Origin: Silanimonas sp.
Lineage (GTDB): Bacteria; Pseudomonadota; Gammaproteobacteria; Xanthomonadales; Xanthomonadaceae
Assembly: GCF_027530345.1 (NCBI RefSeq)
Contig: NZ_JAPZQK010000004.1
Span: 1-64,000, forward strand
DNA: 64,000 nt
Reading direction: 5' to 3'
Of the stretch, positions 15,849-26,148 are shown one piece after another. A program made the translations under genes and the position numbers. The notes below the pieces were generated by a model, which saw only the letters and a list, made by a program, of their open reading frames with translations, did not search any database and had not been told where the DNA came from. Numbering within the stretch: position 1 is the stretch's first letter; each line of letters starts with the position of its first letter.

Positions 15849-17798
15849 ATGCTGCAAGATGCCCTGACCGCGCTGCGTGCCGGTGACCTGTCCGCCGCCG
15901 CCGTGGCCTTGGACCGAGCACTCGTCGCCACCCCTGACCGTTCCGACCTGCTCACCCTGCGCGCCTTCGTCGACCTGCAGGTGCGCGACACGGCGAAGGC
16001 CGAGGCCGGCTTCCAGGCCGCGCTGGCCCATGACCCCAACCAGATCGACGCCTATCTCGCGCTGGCCCACATGGCCTGGGCGCGCGGCGACCGCAAGGAT
16101 GCCGAGAAGCACCTCGCCTATGCCAAGCGTGTCGATGCCCAGCACCCGCGCGCGTTGGTGCTCGATGCCTGGATGGCGGGCAGCGACGGCGAAGCCGATC
16201 GCTCGCTGGCGCTGCTTCACGCGGCGGCCAAGCGCACCCAGTCGGATCCCATGGTGCTTTCGGCACTCGGCCTGGGCCTGCTCGAGCGTCGTCATTACGC
16301 CTTTGCCGCCGAGGCGCTGCGCCGGGCCATCGACCTGAGCCCCGCCTCGCCGGCCCTCCGCGCTGCCCTGATCGCAGCCTTCGATGCCCAGGGCCACCTC
16401 GACCTCTCTTTCGCGGAGGCGCTGTCCTGGCGCGCCGTGCAGCCGGAGTCGTTGCTGGCGCAGTGGCACCATGCGCGGCTGCTGGCGCTGCTCGGCCGTC
16501 TGGACGAGTCCGTGGCCGAGCTCGACGCCCTGCTGGCCAACGCGCCGCGACACGCCGAGGCGCTCGAACTCGCCATCCGCCTCCGCGGCCGGCTGGGTGG
16601 CACCCCGGCCGTGGTGGCCGACCTCGAGGCGCGCGTGGCCACGGATCCGGCGTGGTCCTTGCCATGGCGTCTGCTGCTCGGCCTGGTGGACGCCGGCGAC
16701 GTGGCGGCGATGGTCCGGCGTTGGCACGCCGCGGCGCCGGACAGTGGCGAAGCCGAGGAAGTCGCCGCGCTTCTCGCGGAACAGGAAGGGCGGGTCGCCG
16801 AGGCGATCGACCATGCCGAGCGGGGCATCGCGCTGGAGCCGCTTCTCACGGAGGCGCGGCTGCTGCTCGCGCGCCAAGCCCTCTCACTGCCGCCCGAGGC
16901 GGCCGTGGCTCGAGTGCAGGGCCTCATCGCCGCGGCATCGACGCCCGAACAGGCCCGCGCGCTGCAGGGCTGGCTCGGCCAGGCCTGCCATCGTGCCGGG
17001 CGTCATCGCGACGCCCTGCTGGCCTGGCGGCGAATGTGGACCGATGGGCCGGCCTTCGGCCTGCCGCTTCCGAATCCGGAGCCTGCCGAGTCGGCGCGCC
17101 CCGCGGCAGACGGTGGCGAGGGTCGGCTGTTGTGGGGTCTTCCGGGCAGTCGCATCGAGCGCGTGCAGGCGGCGCTGATGCCGGCCCTCGGCGGGCGATT
17201 GCTGCTCGATCGCTGGCATGCGCCGCGCCGTGACGACGGATTCAATCTGTTCCGCGCCGGTCCGGCCGATGATCGCGGGGGCACGGCCCTGCGCTGGCGT
17301 TCGGCCCTTGAGGGCGCGGGTCTCGTGCCAGCTGCCGTCGTGGATGCGTTGCCCTTCTGGGACGGTTGGACGCAGGCCATGCTCCATGGCACGACGCTGG
17401 TGGTCGTGCTTCGCGACCCGCGCGACCTGCTGTTGAACTGGTTGGCGTGGGGGAGTTCGCTCGGGCTGGGCTTCCCGGCTCCGGACGTGGTGGCGGCCTG
17501 GCTGCACCGTAGCCTCGAGCAGCTCGTGGCGGCCGAAGCCGACCCGCGGGTCCGTGTCGAGCGCATCGACGCCGACCTGCTCGACAGCGACCCTGCGGCC
17601 TTCAGCGCACGCTTGCAGATGATCTTCGACCTGCCCGCGGCCCCGGACCCGACGCCGGCCCTCCTGCTGGGCCGTGGCCCGAGCGGCTTGCCGAATGACT
17701 TCCCGGCCGGAACCTGGCGGAGCTACGCCGAGCCCCTGCAGGGCTTGTTCGCGCCATTCGCCGAGATCGCGGTGCGGCTCGGCTATCCGGCCGAATGA
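15849..17798 (+). CDS. TPR protein with a degenerate sulfotransferase-like C-terminal domain
   Basis: The protein has 649 residues with no signal peptide. Residues about 1-410 are tandem TPR-like helical repeats with alternating Ala/Leu patterns. Residues about 430-640 resemble the sulfotransferase fold: LVVVLRDPRDLLLNWLAW matches the 3-phosphate loop of PAPS-binding enzymes. The N-terminal P-loop expected as GxPRSGTT is replaced by LPGSRIERVQ. The protein may therefore bind a nucleotide poorly or not at all. It ends before a strong bidirectional hairpin. Confidence 0.65.
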   Translation: MLQDALTALRAGDLSAAAVALDRALVATPDRSDLLTLRAFVDLQVRDTAKAEAGFQAALAHDPNQIDAYLALAHMAWARGDRKDAEKHLAYAKRVDAQHPRALVLDAWMAGSDGEADRSLALLHAAAKRTQSDPMVLSALGLGLLERRHYAFAAEALRRAIDLSPASPALRAALIAAFDAQGHLDLSFAEALSWRAVQPESLLAQWHHARLLALLGRLDESVAELDALLANAPRHAEALELAIRLRGRLGGTPAVVADLEARVATDPAWSLPWRLLLGLVDAGDVAAMVRRWHAAAPDSGEAEEVAALLAEQEGRVAEAIDHAERGIALEPLLTEARLLLARQALSLPPEAAVARVQGLIAAASTPEQARALQGWLGQACHRAGRHRDALLAWRRMWTDGPAFGLPLPNPEPAESARPAADGGEGRLLWGLPGSRIERVQAALMPALGGRLLLDRWHAPRRDDGFNLFRAGPADDRGGTALRWRSALEGAGLVPAAVVDALPFWDGWTQAMLHGTTLVVVLRDPRDLLLNWLAWGSSLGLGFPAPDVVAAWLHRSLEQLVAAEADPRVRVERIDADLLDSDPAAFSARLQMIFDLPAAPDPTPALLLGRGPSGLPNDFPAGTWRSYAEPLQGLFAPFAEIAVRLGYPAE

Positions 17799-17803
17799 GT
17801 GCC

Positions 17804-17836
17804 AGCCGGTGCGGCGCTCCGCGCGCCGCGCCGGCT
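17804..17836. terminator. Bidirectional hairpin between convergent genes
   Basis: A 14-bp stem (17804-17817 with 17823-17836, one G-U pair) with loop TCCGC lies exactly between the TPR gene stop and the uppP stop. It is suited to terminate transcripts from both sides. Confidence 0.7.
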
Positions 17837-18678
17837 CACTGCCCGGGCAGGAACAGCAGCAGGCCCAGGCCGAGGACGATTCGGTACACCGCGAACACGG
17901 TGAACCGCCGCGACTTCACGTAGGCCAGCAGCCAGCGCACCACGACGAAACCGGTCAGCGCAGCGGCGGCGAAGGCCACGGCCAGCGCGGCCCAGTCCTC
18001 GCGTGGTGCCGCCGGATTGCGCGCGTACTCGAGCAGCGCGTAGGCGCTGGCGGCGAACATGGTCGGAATGCCGAGCAGGAAGGCGAACTCCGCGGCCGCC
18101 GGGCGTGAGGCCAGGCCGGCGAGCATCGCCGCGAAGATCGCCGCCGCCGAGCGCGACGTGCCCGGGAAGACGCCGGCCAGCACCTGCGCCAGGCCCACCC
18201 ACACCGCCACGTTCCAGCTCACCGCCGGCAGCGTGGCCGCGAGCGGGCTGTGGTTGGCCGTGTCCGCCGACACCGCGCGACGCGCGGCGCGCGCCTCGAC
18301 GAAGCGTTCGATCAGGATCATCGCGATGCCGCCGAGGATCAGCGCGATGGCCACCGGCCAAACGCTTTCGGGCAGTTCCCAGCCCAGCTTGCGCACCGGC
18401 AGGCCCACCGCGGCGGTCACTGCGAAGGCGACGCCCAGCTTCAGCACGTAGTCCTGCGCGGCGCGCTCGCGCCAACCGGTGGCCAGCGCGAGCAGGCGCG
18501 CGCGGAACACCAGCAGCACCGCGAGGATCGCGCCGCTCTGGATCACGATGTTGAAGAGGTCGGACTCCGGCCCGAGCCAGTGCTGCGCAATCAGCAGGTG
18601 GCCGGTGGACGACACCGGAAGGAACTCGGTGAGGCCTTCGAGGACCCCGAGCAGCAGGGCGATGAGCAGGTCGTTCAA
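17836..18678 (-). CDS. uppP: Undecaprenyl-diphosphatase UppP (BacA)
   Basis: This polytopic inner-membrane protein recycles the undecaprenyl carrier lipid for peptidoglycan synthesis by dephosphorylating undecaprenyl diphosphate. The catalytic signatures are EGLTEFLPVSSTGHL (about residues 14-28) and PGTSRS (about residues 164-169). TTG at 18678 is chosen because it gives LNDLLIALLLGV, the usual UppP N-terminus. Upstream in-frame ATGs would overlap the divergent gene at 18743. The length (280 residues) is typical. Confidence 0.9.
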   Translation of the reverse strand: MNDLLIALLLGVLEGLTEFLPVSSTGHLLIAQHWLGPESDLFNIVIQSGAILAVLLVFRARLLALATGWRERAAQDYVLKLGVAFAVTAAVGLPVRKLGWELPESVWPVAIALILGGIAMILIERFVEARAARRAVSADTANHSPLAATLPAVSWNVAVWVGLAQVLAGVFPGTSRSAAAIFAAMLAGLASRPAAAEFAFLLGIPTMFAASAYALLEYARNPAAPREDWAALAVAFAAAALTGFVVVRWLLAYVKSRRFTVFAVYRIVLGLGLLLFLPGQ

Positions 18679-18742
18679 GCGGGAGGCGGCGGCAGGGGAC
18701 GCGGCAGTGTACGCAGCCGCGGCGACCGCGCACGATGCCGGC

Positions 18743-19156
18743 ATGGATGCATCGCCCACCGCCCTCTACGCGCCGCTGCGTTTCGCCGTCGCCTACTTCG
18801 GCGCGGTGTTCGTCGCCGGCTTCGGGCTCGGCGTGGTGCGGACCTTGTGGCTGGCCCCAGCCGTTGGGCCGCTCGCCGCCGTGGCCCTCGAGCTGCCGCT
18901 GATGCTGGGGTTCAGCGCCTTCATGGCGGGCCGCCTGCTGCGGCGATGGCCCCTGTCGCGCGGCACGGCCGCGCTGGCCGGAGCGCTCGCTCTGCTCCTG
19001 CTGCTCGCGGCCGAGGCGGGGGTGTCCCTGCTTGCCGGTCGCGACCTCGCGGCGCACTGGGCGCTGTACCGCGCGGCCGAGGCGCAACTCGGCCTGGCCG
19101 GGCAGCTCGTGTTCGGGCTGTTGCCCGCGCTGCGGGCGAATCAAAAAGCACCATGA
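18743..19156 (+). CDS. Small four-helix membrane protein of unknown function
   Basis: The protein has 137 residues with four hydrophobic segments: LRFAVAYFGAVFVAGFGLGV, VGPLAAVALELPLMLGF, TAALAGALALLLLLAAEAGV and LGLAGQLVFGLLPAL. No motif ties it to a named family. It starts at ATG 18743, divergent from uppP with 64 bases between. Its 3-prime end overlaps the first NtrC-like box of the glnA promoter. Confidence 0.6.
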   Translation: MDASPTALYAPLRFAVAYFGAVFVAGFGLGVVRTLWLAPAVGPLAAVALELPLMLGFSAFMAGRLLRRWPLSRGTAALAGALALLLLLAAEAGVSLLAGRDLAAHWALYRAAEAQLGLAGQLVFGLLPALRANQKAP

Positions 19157-19163
19157 ATATGCA
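19147..19163. promoter_or_regulatory. NtrC-like box 1 upstream of glnA
   Basis: AGCACC-ATGAA-TATGCA matches 9 of 12 defined positions of TGCACC-N5-GGTGCA. Its centre is about 119 bases before the predicted start of transcription, overlapping the end of the preceding gene. Confidence 0.6.
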
Positions 19164-19168
19164 TTAGG

Positions 19169-19185
19169 TGTTCGTCAATGGTGCA
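19169..19185. promoter_or_regulatory. NtrC-like box 2 upstream of glnA
   Basis: TGTTCG-TCAAT-GGTGCA has a perfect right half-site and 9 of 12 positions overall. Its centre is 22 bases (two helical turns) from box 1, as needed for cooperative binding on one DNA face. Confidence 0.65.
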
Positions 19186-19246
19186 AGCGTCTCGCGCCTT
19201 TGTTCTTAAGTGATTGATTCAATTTGGTTAGTGGCGTCGGCGATGC

Positions 19247-19263
19247 TTGGCACGGCCCTTGCT
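19247..19263 (+). promoter_or_regulatory. Sigma-54 promoter of glnA
   Basis: TTGGCACGGCCCTTGCT is a near-perfect -24/-12 element (TTGGCAC, 5 bases, TTGCT) with GG and GC correctly spaced. Transcription should begin near 19274, about 25 bases before the glnA ATG. With the two upstream NtrC-like boxes it forms a classical enhancer-dependent nitrogen promoter. Confidence 0.85.
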
Positions 19264-19297
19264 ATCCGTAGGGCATCCATCACCCATCGGAGCGGCC

Positions 19298-20707
19298 ATG
19301 AGCCTCGAGAACGTCCAGAAGCTGATCAAGGACCACGCGATTGAATTCGTCGACCTGCGTTTCGTCGACATGCGTGGCGTCCAGCACCACGTCACCTTCC
19401 CCGCGAACATCGTCGACGCCTCGCTGTTCGAGGAAGGCAAGATGTTCGACGGCAGCTCGATCTCGGGTTGGAAGGGCATCAACGAGAGCGACATGATCCT
19501 GCTCCCGGATGCCACCTCGGCCTTCGTCGACCCGTTCTTCGCCGACCCGACCATCGTCCTGCTCTGCGACGTGCTCGACCCGTCGACCATGCAGGGCTAC
19601 TCGCGCTGCCCGCGCGGCGTCGCCAAGCGCGCCGAGGCCTTCCTGAAGTCGAGCGGCATCGCCGACCAGGCCTTCTTCGGCCCGGAGCCCGAGTTCTTCA
19701 TCTTCGACGGCGTCCGCTTCAGCAACGACATGGGCAAGGTCGGCTACGAGATCTTCTCGGACGAGGCCGCCTGGGCCACCAACCAGAAGCAGGACGGCAA
19801 CAACCACGGCTACCGCCCGACCGTGAAGGGTGGCTACTTCCCGGTGCCGCCTACCGACTCGCTGCATGACCTGCGCGCCGAGATGTGCAAGGTGCTCGCC
19901 GCCGTCGGCCAGGAAGTCGAAGTGCACCACCACGAAGTGGCGAACGCCGGCCAGTGCGAGATCGGCGTCAAGTTCAACTCGCTGGTGAAGAAGGCCGACG
20001 AACTGACGACGATGAAGTACATCGTCAAGAACGTCGCCCACCGCAACGGCAAGACCGCCACCTTCATGCCGAAGCCGATCGTCGGCGACAACGGCTCGGG
20101 CATGCACGTGCACCAGTCGCTCTCGAAGGGCGGCACCAACCTGTTCTCGGGCGACGGCTACGGCGGCCTCTCGCAGATCGCGCTGTGGTACATCGGCGGC
20201 ATCTTCAAGCACGCCAAGGCCATCAACGCCTTCACCAACTCGACCACCAACAGCTACAAGCGCCTGGTGCCGGGCTTCGAAGCCCCGGTGATGCTGGCCT
20301 ATTCGGCCCGCAATCGTTCGGCCAGCTGCCGCATCCCGTACGTGTCGAACCCGAAGGCGCGCCGCATCGAGATCCGTTTCCCCGATCCGATGCAGTCCGG
20401 CTACCTGACCTTCGCCGCGCTGATGATGGCCGGCCTCGACGGCATCAAGAACCAGATCGATCCGGGTGCCGCGTCCGACAAGGACCTGTACGACCTGCCG
20501 CCGGAAGAAGAGAAGAACATCCCGAAGGTCTGCCACTCGCTGGACATGGCGCTGGAAGCGCTGGACAAGGACCGCGAGTTCCTCAAGGCCGGTGGCGTGT
20601 TCTCCGACGATTTCATCGACGGCTACATCGACCTGAAGATGCAGGAAGTGACCAAGTTCCGCGCGGCCACGCACCCGCTCGAGTACGCGCTGTACTACGC
20701 GATCTGA
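19298..20707 (+). CDS. glnA: Glutamine synthetase, type I
   Basis: The enzyme makes glutamine from glutamate, ammonia and ATP in the cytoplasm as a dodecamer. It has 469 residues, the normal length. Visible signatures are [13 protein letters not shown], the metal site [15 protein letters not shown] (ammonium/glutamate site), [13 protein letters not shown] and the adenylylation region DLYDLPPEE, whose Tyr is near residue 397. GlnE-type adenylylation control is therefore expected. Transcription is predicted from the sigma-54/NtrC promoter directly upstream. ntrB and ntrC lie 2.6 kb downstream, with three genes between. Confidence 0.97.
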   Translation: MSLENVQKLIKDHAIEFVDLRFVDMRGVQHHVTFPANIVDASLFEEGKMFDGSSISGWKGINESDMILLPDATSAFVDPFFADPTIVLLCDVLDPSTMQGYSRCPRGVAKRAEAFLKSSGIADQAFFGPEPEFFIFDGVRFSNDMGKVGYEIFSDEAAWATNQKQDGNNHGYRPTVKGGYFPVPPTDSLHDLRAEMCKVLAAVGQEVEVHHHEVANAGQCEIGVKFNSLVKKADELTTMKYIVKNVAHRNGKTATFMPKPIVGDNGSGMHVHQSLSKGGTNLFSGDGYGGLSQIALWYIGGIFKHAKAINAFTNSTTNSYKRLVPGFEAPVMLAYSARNRSASCRIPYVSNPKARRIEIRFPDPMQSGYLTFAALMMAGLDGIKNQIDPGAASDKDLYDLPPEEEKNIPKVCHSLDMALEALDKDREFLKAGGVFSDDFIDGYIDLKMQEVTKFRAATHPLEYALYYAI

Positions 20708-20766
20708 CGATCACGCGGTGCCGGCGGGGGAGCGCCGGTGCTATCGACAATGGATGTCGACGGAGG

Positions 20767-20790
20767 CGGCCCGCGAAAGCGGGCCGTTTT
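20767..20790 (+). terminator. Rho-independent terminator of glnA
   Basis: CGGCCCGC-GAAA-GCGGGCCG followed by TTTT: an 8-bp stem with a GNRA-type loop, about 60 bases after the glnA stop codon. Confidence 0.9.
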
Positions 20791-20827
20791 CGTTGTGCGG
20801 GCGGCGCGGCGATCCGCGTTCGCGCGA

Positions 20828-21067
20828 TCAACCCTCGCGCGGCGAGCGGTTGGCCGCGCGGACGACCAGCGAGAACCCCGTGACGAAGAAGCCGACGAGG
20901 CCCATGGCGGCGCCAGCGATCCACGTCACCATCCGGAGGTCGTACGACGTCACGGCCACGAGGCCACCGATGGCGGTGATGGTGCCCATCGCCATCAGGA
21001 CGAGGCCGATGCGCAAGGGGATTCGGGTGAAGGCATCCAGTTCGCGCCGGGCGGGTTCGCGTGGCAT
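20828..21067 (-). CDS. Small two-helix membrane protein
   Basis: The protein has 79 residues and two transmembrane helices (about residues 19-41 and 48-70) flanked by Arg-rich ends. The function is unknown. ATG at 21067 is preferred because AGGA lies 6 bases upstream; a second ATG at 21073 would sit directly against that site. It is convergent with glnA beyond the terminator. Confidence 0.65.
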   Translation of the reverse strand: MPREPARRELDAFTRIPLRIGLVLMAMGTITAIGGLVAVTSYDLRMVTWIAGAAMGLVGFFVTGFSLVVRAANRSPREG

Positions 21068-21226
21068 CGACATTCCTATTGAGGGCTTCGCGTAGGGACT
21101 TCGAGGGCGGGCCGGCATCCGCCCGCGTCCGACTACGATGCCATCCTTCTGCCGTGCGGCGCACGCTGGCCCTCTGACGATCTGGCGCTTTAGGCTGGAG
21201 CCCCCCAGTGCAGCAAGGAAGCCCCC

Positions 21227-22483
21227 ATGTCGATCGCTTGGCGCTGGTTGTCGCGCCTGCTTCTCCTCCTCTTGGCTTTGCTCCTCGCCGTCGCGGCGCT
21301 CTGGGCCTATGGGCGCCTGACCTCGCCCACGCCGGCGCAGCGCGAGGCTGTGGCGTTGATGCAGGCCCGTCCGCCCCAGCCCGCGGGGGACAACGGCTTC
21401 GACGTGTTGATGGACATGCCGGCCCCGCCGGATGCGGGGGCCCCGCCCCTGCCGGTGTGCGGTGACAACGTGTCGTGCATCGCGGTGATCGAGTCGGCGC
21501 CGGAGCAGGCCTCGGCGGCCATCGCCGCGCGCCGGGACTGGCTCGAGTCCGGTGCCCGCGCGCTGCGCGCGCCGGCGTTCCGCGATCTCCGCGGCGAGGC
21601 GACCGCCGCGGATTCCCTGCCGCCCTACCAGGCCATGACCCAGACGCGGGTGCTGCGGGCCTTCGATTTCGCAACGGGGCAAACCACGGCGGCCCTCGCC
21701 GCCGCCTGCGAGGATGCGCTCGGCGCGGTGCGCCGCGCCTCGGATCCCGACGTGCTGATCGACGGCATGCTCGGCCTCGCCGTGTTCCGCCAGCACGTCG
21801 CGCTGATCCCCGACATGCGCCGGCGGGCGCCGGCCGATCCGCTGCCGGCCGCATGCCTTGCGCTCGCGGATTCGCCCGATCCGGCCGCCGAGGGCACGCT
21901 GTGCCCGGCCTTGCGCGGCGAGTGGCATTGGCTCACCCGGGTGATGGCGGATATGAACGCGCAAGTATCCAGCGACGCGCCGGCGTGGTCCCTTCCGCTG
22001 CTGCACGATCCCGATTGGCTGATGGCCCGCACCGCCGAGCGCTTCGCGCCGCATTGCGGCAAGGCCGCGGCGGACGCCGCGCGTGAGGACGACGCCATAG
22101 AGTTCGCCCTCGTCGAGCCGCGCTGGGTCGACCGAGTGGCGCATCCGGTCTCGGTGATCCTCGACCAGATCGCGGCGCCGGCCTATTCGAGCTATGCCGA
22201 GCGCCAGCTCGACTTCGTGGCGCAGCGCCGCCTGCTCGCGGCCTTCCTGCGAATGGAGGCGATGGATGCGGCGCTCTCCAACGCGCAGTGCTTCGAGGCC
22301 CTGCCCGCCGCCTTGCGCGATGGCCCGCGCCCGCTGCGCTTCGATCCCGCGACGGATCGCCTGTCGGTGGCCTTGCGCGACCGCGGCGTCGGCCAAGCGA
22401 GTGGCGAGGCGGTGCTGGCCCTGCCGCCTCGTGCCGTCCCGCCGCCGGTCGATGCGCCTGCAGCGCCCGCCGCCGAACCGTGA
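21227..22483 (+). CDS. Membrane-anchored protein of unknown function
   Basis: The protein has 418 residues. An N-terminal anchor (LSRLLLLLLALLLAVAALWA) is followed by a large periplasmic domain with scattered cysteines (PVCGDNVSC, ACEDAL, ACLALA, TLCPAL, HCGKA, QCFEAL). It is helix-rich, with no recognisable domain. The even number of cysteines would allow disulfide bonds. AAGGAAG lies just upstream of the ATG. The stop overlaps the GTG start of the amidase gene (GTGA), so the two are translationally coupled. A role in the cell wall is only suggested by that neighbour. Confidence 0.6.
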   Translation: MSIAWRWLSRLLLLLLALLLAVAALWAYGRLTSPTPAQREAVALMQARPPQPAGDNGFDVLMDMPAPPDAGAPPLPVCGDNVSCIAVIESAPEQASAAIAARRDWLESGARALRAPAFRDLRGEATAADSLPPYQAMTQTRVLRAFDFATGQTTAALAAACEDALGAVRRASDPDVLIDGMLGLAVFRQHVALIPDMRRRAPADPLPAACLALADSPDPAAEGTLCPALRGEWHWLTRVMADMNAQVSSDAPAWSLPLLHDPDWLMARTAERFAPHCGKAAADAAREDDAIEFALVEPRWVDRVAHPVSVILDQIAAPAYSSYAERQLDFVAQRRLLAAFLRMEAMDAALSNAQCFEALPAALRDGPRPLRFDPATDRLSVALRDRGVGQASGEAVLALPPRAVPPPVDAPAAPAAEP

Positions 22484-23283
22484 ACCGGCATCGCGCCCCC
22501 TGGGTTCGTGGCGTCGCCCTCGCGCTCGCGGCCACCCTGCTGTCGGCCTGTGCCAACGCGCCGCAGCGCAGCCCGCTGGCCGCGTGGTCGCCATCGCCCA
22601 ATCACGACGCGCGGCAGGCGCAGGTCATCGTGCTGCACCACACGCAGATGGATTCGTTCGATGAGGCACTGGCCACGCTGAAGTCCGCGAACGACCACGG
22701 CCGCGTGAGCGCGCACTACCTGATCGCCGAGGACGGCCGCATCGTGCAGCTCGTGGACGAGCGTGCGCGGGCCTGGCATGCGGGCGTCGGCCGTTGGCGC
22801 GGCATGGGCGACCTCAACGACGCGTCGATCGGCATCGAGCTCGACAACGACGGTAGCGAACCCTTCGCCGAGGCGCAGATCGACGCCTTGATCCGCCTGC
22901 TCGACGACCTGTGCACGCGTCTCGCCATCCCGCGCACGGCGGTGATCGCCCACGCCGACCTCGCGCCCACGCGCAAAGCCGATCCTTCCGCGCAATTCCC
23001 GTGGGCCCGGCTGGCGAACGCCGGTTTCGGCGAGTGGCCGCGGGCCGATGCGCCGCCGGCGCCGGAAGGATTCGACCCGGTGCTGGCGCTGGCCCTGCTC
23101 GGTTACGACACCACGGATCTCGCCGCCTCACTGGCCGCGTTCCGGCGACGATTCCGCGGGGTGGATTCGCGGCCGCCGATCTCGACGCCGGCCGCCGGCG
23201 CTGTGGGCATCCCCCCCGTGGTGTTCGACGACGAGGACCGGCGCCTGCTGTTCGACCTGCAGCAGCAGCGCCTCGGGCGCTGA
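22480..23283 (+). CDS. N-acetylmuramoyl-L-alanine amidase lipoprotein (AmiD-like)
   Basis: The protein has 267 residues, with a lipoprotein signal (lipobox LLSACAN). An Amidase_2 domain follows, with zinc-site motifs VIVLHHTQMDS (first His), SIGIELDNDG and VIAHADLAPTRKADPS (second His and the Asp/Lys region). HYLIAEDGRIVQLVDE is a family hallmark. It cleaves the amide between MurNAc and the stem peptide and is expected at the outer membrane facing the periplasm, in cell-wall turnover. GTG start at 22480 overlaps the preceding stop. Confidence 0.88.
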   Translation: MNRHRAPWVRGVALALAATLLSACANAPQRSPLAAWSPSPNHDARQAQVIVLHHTQMDSFDEALATLKSANDHGRVSAHYLIAEDGRIVQLVDERARAWHAGVGRWRGMGDLNDASIGIELDNDGSEPFAEAQIDALIRLLDDLCTRLAIPRTAVIAHADLAPTRKADPSAQFPWARLANAGFGEWPRADAPPAPEGFDPVLALALLGYDTTDLAASLAAFRRRFRGVDSRPPISTPAAGAVGIPPVVFDDEDRRLLFDLQQQRLGR

Positions 23284-23311
23284 GCCGGCGGGCCCGGCCG
23301 CTCTGCAAATT

Positions 23312-23328
23312 TGCGCCTCGCTGGTGCG
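23312..23328. promoter_or_regulatory. NtrC-like box immediately before ntrB
   Basis: TGCGCC-TCGCT-GGTGCG matches 10 of 12 positions of the NtrC consensus and ends 11 bases before the ntrB ATG. No sigma-54 element accompanies it. A position this close fits NtrC acting as a repressor of its own operon, as known for glnL in enteric bacteria. Confidence 0.6.
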
Positions 23329-23339
23329 ATACTTCGGCC

Positions 23340-24376
23340 ATGCCCGCCGACCTCGTCGCCTTCGACCGCCTCGCCACGCCGCTGTTCTGGCTGGATGGCG
23401 ACGGCCGCATCACCGCGCTGAACCCGGCCTTCGCCAGTTGGCTCGGGGTCAGTGCTCGGCGCCTCGTCGGTCTCGCCCTCGCGGAGCTTGACGGCGGCGA
23501 GCGCCTCGCGTCGGCGCTGCCTCGCGTGCCGCACGACGAGCAGGCGCTGCGCCTGCAGCGCGTGGGGCTCGGCTTCGGCGGCCTGACCGCGCGCTTCGCC
23601 GACGTCTGGTGCGTGCGTGAGGGCGACGGCGTGCGCGTCGAGCTGCACCCGGTCGAGGAGTTTCCCGGCGAAGACCCGGTCACCGCCCTGCCGCAGGCGT
23701 TGAGCGCTTCGTTGCGCGGGCTGGCGCACGAATTGCGCAATCCGCTGGCCGGGCTGAAGGGCGCGGCGCAGCTGCTGTCGCGGCGCACCAGCGACGCCGA
23801 CAGCCGCGAGCTGGTCGGTTTGATCGCCAGCGAAGTCGAGCGCCTGAACGGCCTCGTCGACCGCATCCTGCATCCCGCCGCGCCGCGCCCCTTCGAGCCG
23901 ATGAACATCCACGCCGTGCTGGAGCGCGTGCGCCAGCTCGCCGAAGCCGAGGCCGGCTGGTCGGTGAAGGTGGTGCGCGACTACGACCCCAGCCTGCCGG
24001 ATCTCCTCGGTGACGCCGACCGGCTCACGCAGGCGGTGTGGAACCTCGTGCGCAACGCGCTCGAGAGCGGCGCCACCACCGTCGGCCTGCGCACCCGCGC
24101 CGAACACCAGGTGCTGATCGGCGACCGCAGCCATCGCCTCGCGGTGCGCGTCGAGGTGGGCGACGACGGCCGCGGCGTGCCCGAGGATCTCGTCGAGCGT
24201 CTCTTCCTGCCGCTCGTCTCGGGCCGTGCGGACGGCACCGGCCTCGGCCTGCCCTTGGCGCAGCAGATTGCGCGCGAGCATGGCGGCTCGCTGGCCTATC
24301 GCTCGCGCCCCGGGCACACGGTGTTCACCGTGCTGCTGCCGCTGCCCGATCCGGATGATGGCGCGGAGGCCGCGAC

Positions 24377-24380
<4 letters not shown>
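23340..24380 (+). CDS. ntrB: Nitrogen regulation sensor kinase NtrB (GlnL)
   Basis: The protein has 346 residues and is cytoplasmic. An N-terminal PAS domain (about 1-115) is followed by the HisKA box GLAHELRNPLAGLKGAAQLL, with the phospho-accepting His near residue 131. The ATPase domain has WNLVRNALE (N box), GDDGRGVP (G1) and GTGLGLPLAQQI (G2). NtrB phosphorylates NtrC under nitrogen limitation and dephosphorylates it when PII is bound. The HELRNPLAG motif is diagnostic for this subfamily. It is coupled to ntrC by GTGA. Confidence 0.93.
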
Positions 24381-25809
<1,429 letters not shown>

Positions 25810-25813
<4 letters not shown>

Positions 25814-26148
25814 CGCCCCCGTACATCGCCGTGATCTTCAGTTCGCAGCGCCGCGTCGATGACGACGGTTACGCCGCGATGGCCGAACGGATGGTGGCGC
25901 TGGCCGCCGTCCAGCCGGGGTTCCTCGGCATCGAGAGCGCGCGTGGTGCCGACGGCTTCGGCATCACCGTCTCGTATTGGCGTGACGAGGACGCGGTGCG
26001 CGCCTGGAAACGCGACGTCGACCACCTTGACGCCCAGCGCCGCGGCCGCGAGCACTGGTACGCCCGCTATGCCGTCCGCATCGCCCGCGTCGAGCGCGCC
26101 TACGGTCTCGACTCCGACGCCCCCTTGCTGCCAACCGAGCGCCCATGA
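25810..26148 (+). CDS. Antibiotic-biosynthesis-monooxygenase-like (ABM) protein
   Basis: The protein has 112 residues. It is a dimeric alpha/beta-barrel type with YAAMAERMVALAAVQPGFLG, SYWRDEDAVRAWKRD and a WYARYAVRIARVER tail. ABM-domain proteins range from heme-degrading enzymes to small-molecule oxidases; this subgroup has no assigned substrate. It overlaps both the ntrC stop and the next start by ATGA, so it is translated with ntrC. Confidence 0.75.
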
